The notes below the pieces were generated by a model. That model did no database searches. It was not told the DNA's origin and saw only the letters and a program-made list of their open reading frames with translations. The position numbers and the translations under genes were made by a program. Positions 4,882 to 5,696 of a stretch of 5,696 nt of DNA are shown here, in pieces. The first letter of the stretch is position 1; each line of letters begins with the position of its first letter. The stretch comes from an uncultured bacterium (GTDB lineage: Bacteria > Patescibacteriota > Microgenomatia > UBA1400 > PJMF01), in contig CAITDX010000027.1 in the NCBI GenBank assembly GCA_903891335.1, positions 1-5,696 of the forward strand, written 5' to 3'.

Positions 4882-5265
4882 ATGCTACTTTTTTTTCAAA
4901 CCCTCCTCACCTTCCTCGCCATTGATGCAATTTGGATCACTCAAGTTGCCTCTCCCTGGATGAAAGCTGTCACACCCCACCTACTCGCTGAAAACCCCAA
5001 TCTCTATGCAGCACTACTTTTTTACCTGCTCTATATTGGCATCTTCCTGATCCTGATTCTGCAACCAGCGATTACTGGACAAGTTGGACTGGCTACTGTT
5101 GCCTGGCGCAGCTTTCTCTTCGGTCTGGTGTGCTACGCTACCTACGACCTGACTAATTTAAGCGTCATGCGCGGTTATCCATGGACGCTCGCTGCCGCTG
5201 ACATGCTGTGGGGTGGCGTGCTCACCATGTTGACGGGAATTATTGTGTATTGGTGGAGAGGGTGA
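4882..5265 (+). CDS. DUF2177-like four-helix integral membrane protein
   Basis: From ATG 4882 this is 127 residues with about four membrane helices (roughly 2-20, 41-61, 73-90 and 101-124). The family-like landmarks are DxxW in helix 1 (D15, W18), FYLLY in helix 2 (47-51), YATYDLTN (85-92) closing helix 3, and D107 with WGG (110-112) in helix 4. This pattern and length fit DUF2177, small bacterial membrane proteins of unknown function. The start is chosen because AGGA (4869-4872) lies 9 nt before ATG 4882. ATG 4876 is too close to it, and GTG 4864 would add six residues without a better site. No convincing promoter was found between the terminator at 4770 and this gene. Its stop is 3 bp from the stop of the convergent gene, leaving no room for a terminator. 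Confidence 0.85.
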   Translation: MLLFFQTLLTFLAIDAIWITQVASPWMKAVTPHLLAENPNLYAALLFYLLYIGIFLILILQPAITGQVGLATVAWRSFLFGLVCYATYDLTNLSVMRGYPWTLAAADMLWGGVLTMLTGIIVYWWRG

Positions 5266-5268
5266 CTT

Positions 5269-5696
5269 TTATTTCACTAAGTGTAAATTTTTAATCCACA
5301 AACTACAAAAGGAATCTTTTGTTTGTTGTTCAATCCGAAGTTGTTTTATGTTTTGCACATGGATAAATGTACCTGCGTATGAAGTACAGAGCTGGTCTCC
5401 ATACACTTGCAAACGTTCGCCGCTATCCAATACAGCTGAAATAGACAAACTTGGCAACAGCTTCTTTGCCTGAAACCAAGCATCTTGTTCGTAATTTTTA
5501 TCAGCTACTGCACAAGTTTTGTGGTGATTGCGAACAATTAACAGCGGAATATCAGTTGCATCAGTATAACGCTCAACCAGATCTTGGTCACTAGGAGCAC
5601 AATAACTACTAAAGGTAATAGTTCCAAAAACATATTGAGATTCATTACTGTATGGAGGATGTTGACGCATAGCTAATGCAACTGTTTGAATGGTAT
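5269..5696 (-). CDS. Unrecognised protein, 5'-truncated at the window edge
   Basis: This frame is open for 141 codons from the right edge to TAA (5269-5271). An internal ATG at 5670 is possible, but it has no Shine-Dalgarno sequence, and eight further open codons lie upstream (reading TIQTVALA), so the gene probably begins outside the window. The visible part is soluble-looking, with mixed alpha/beta character (for example IPLLIVRNHHKTCAV and RLQVYGDQLC), four cysteines and no membrane segment. I do not recognise a family, so no function is offered. It converges with the DUF2177-like gene, with the two stops 3 bp apart. Confidence 0.6.
   Translation of the reverse strand, partial: TIQTVALAMRQHPPYSNESQYVFGTITFSSYCAPSDQDLVERYTDATDIPLLIVRNHHKTCAVADKNYEQDAWFQAKKLLPSLSISAVLDSGERLQVYGDQLCTSYAGTFIHVQNIKQLRIEQQTKDSFCSLWIKNLHLVK

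Overview
This window looks like a piece of a small, AT-rich bacterial genome, most plausibly a Candidate Phyla Radiation (Patescibacteria) organism. That is an inference from style, not from a marker gene. The genes are tightly packed, often convergent with 3-12 bp gaps. Several proteins belong to broad folds (ATP-grasp, kinase-like, a probable amidoligase-like fold) without a clear named family. Several starts lack a Shine-Dalgarno sequence and sit directly behind a -10 box. No rRNA, tRNA, CRISPR array, transposase or phage gene is visible. TAA, TAG and TGA all serve as stops, so the standard bacterial code fits.

Layout from left to right. The tail of a plus-strand gene may end at 86. Bases 101-225 are a GC-richer stretch of hairpins with an imperfect 50-bp tandem repeat. 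A degenerate kinase-like gene (246-938, minus) and an ATP-grasp ligase gene (979-1902, plus) diverge from a 40-bp gap whose two -10 boxes form a perfect inverted repeat. Converging on the ligase is a long minus-strand gene (1915-3957) whose conserved-looking blocks resemble the GCS-like/amidoligase carboxylate-amine ligase fold. It overlaps, in another frame, a 106-residue upstream reading frame (3920-4240), so the two may be one frameshifted gene.

The most unusual part is 4315-4770. A promoter with a consensus -35 (TTGACA), 17-bp spacer and TATACT -10 drives an RNA of about 420 nt. The RNA appears to begin at the ATG of a 33-codon, Leu/Ile-rich leader frame (4350-4451). It then has a perfect 15-bp inverted repeat whose right arm can pair instead with a third copy of the same sequence. 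Next come an extended Shine-Dalgarno sequence, a 46-residue acidic coiled-coil-like protein (4571-4711) and a 14-bp intrinsic terminator with a GAAA loop. The mutually exclusive pairings around the ribosome binding site resemble an attenuator or riboregulator, but no known RNA family was recognised.

The right end holds a DUF2177-like four-helix membrane protein (4882-5265, plus). Its stop lies 3 bp from the stop of an unrecognised, 5'-truncated minus-strand gene (5269-5696).

A shared role is only speculative. Two probable ATP-dependent ligase-type folds (ATP-grasp and amidoligase-like) and a small, strongly expressed peptide lie close together, which would suit peptide tagging or amide-bond chemistry. 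However, they are on separate transcripts.
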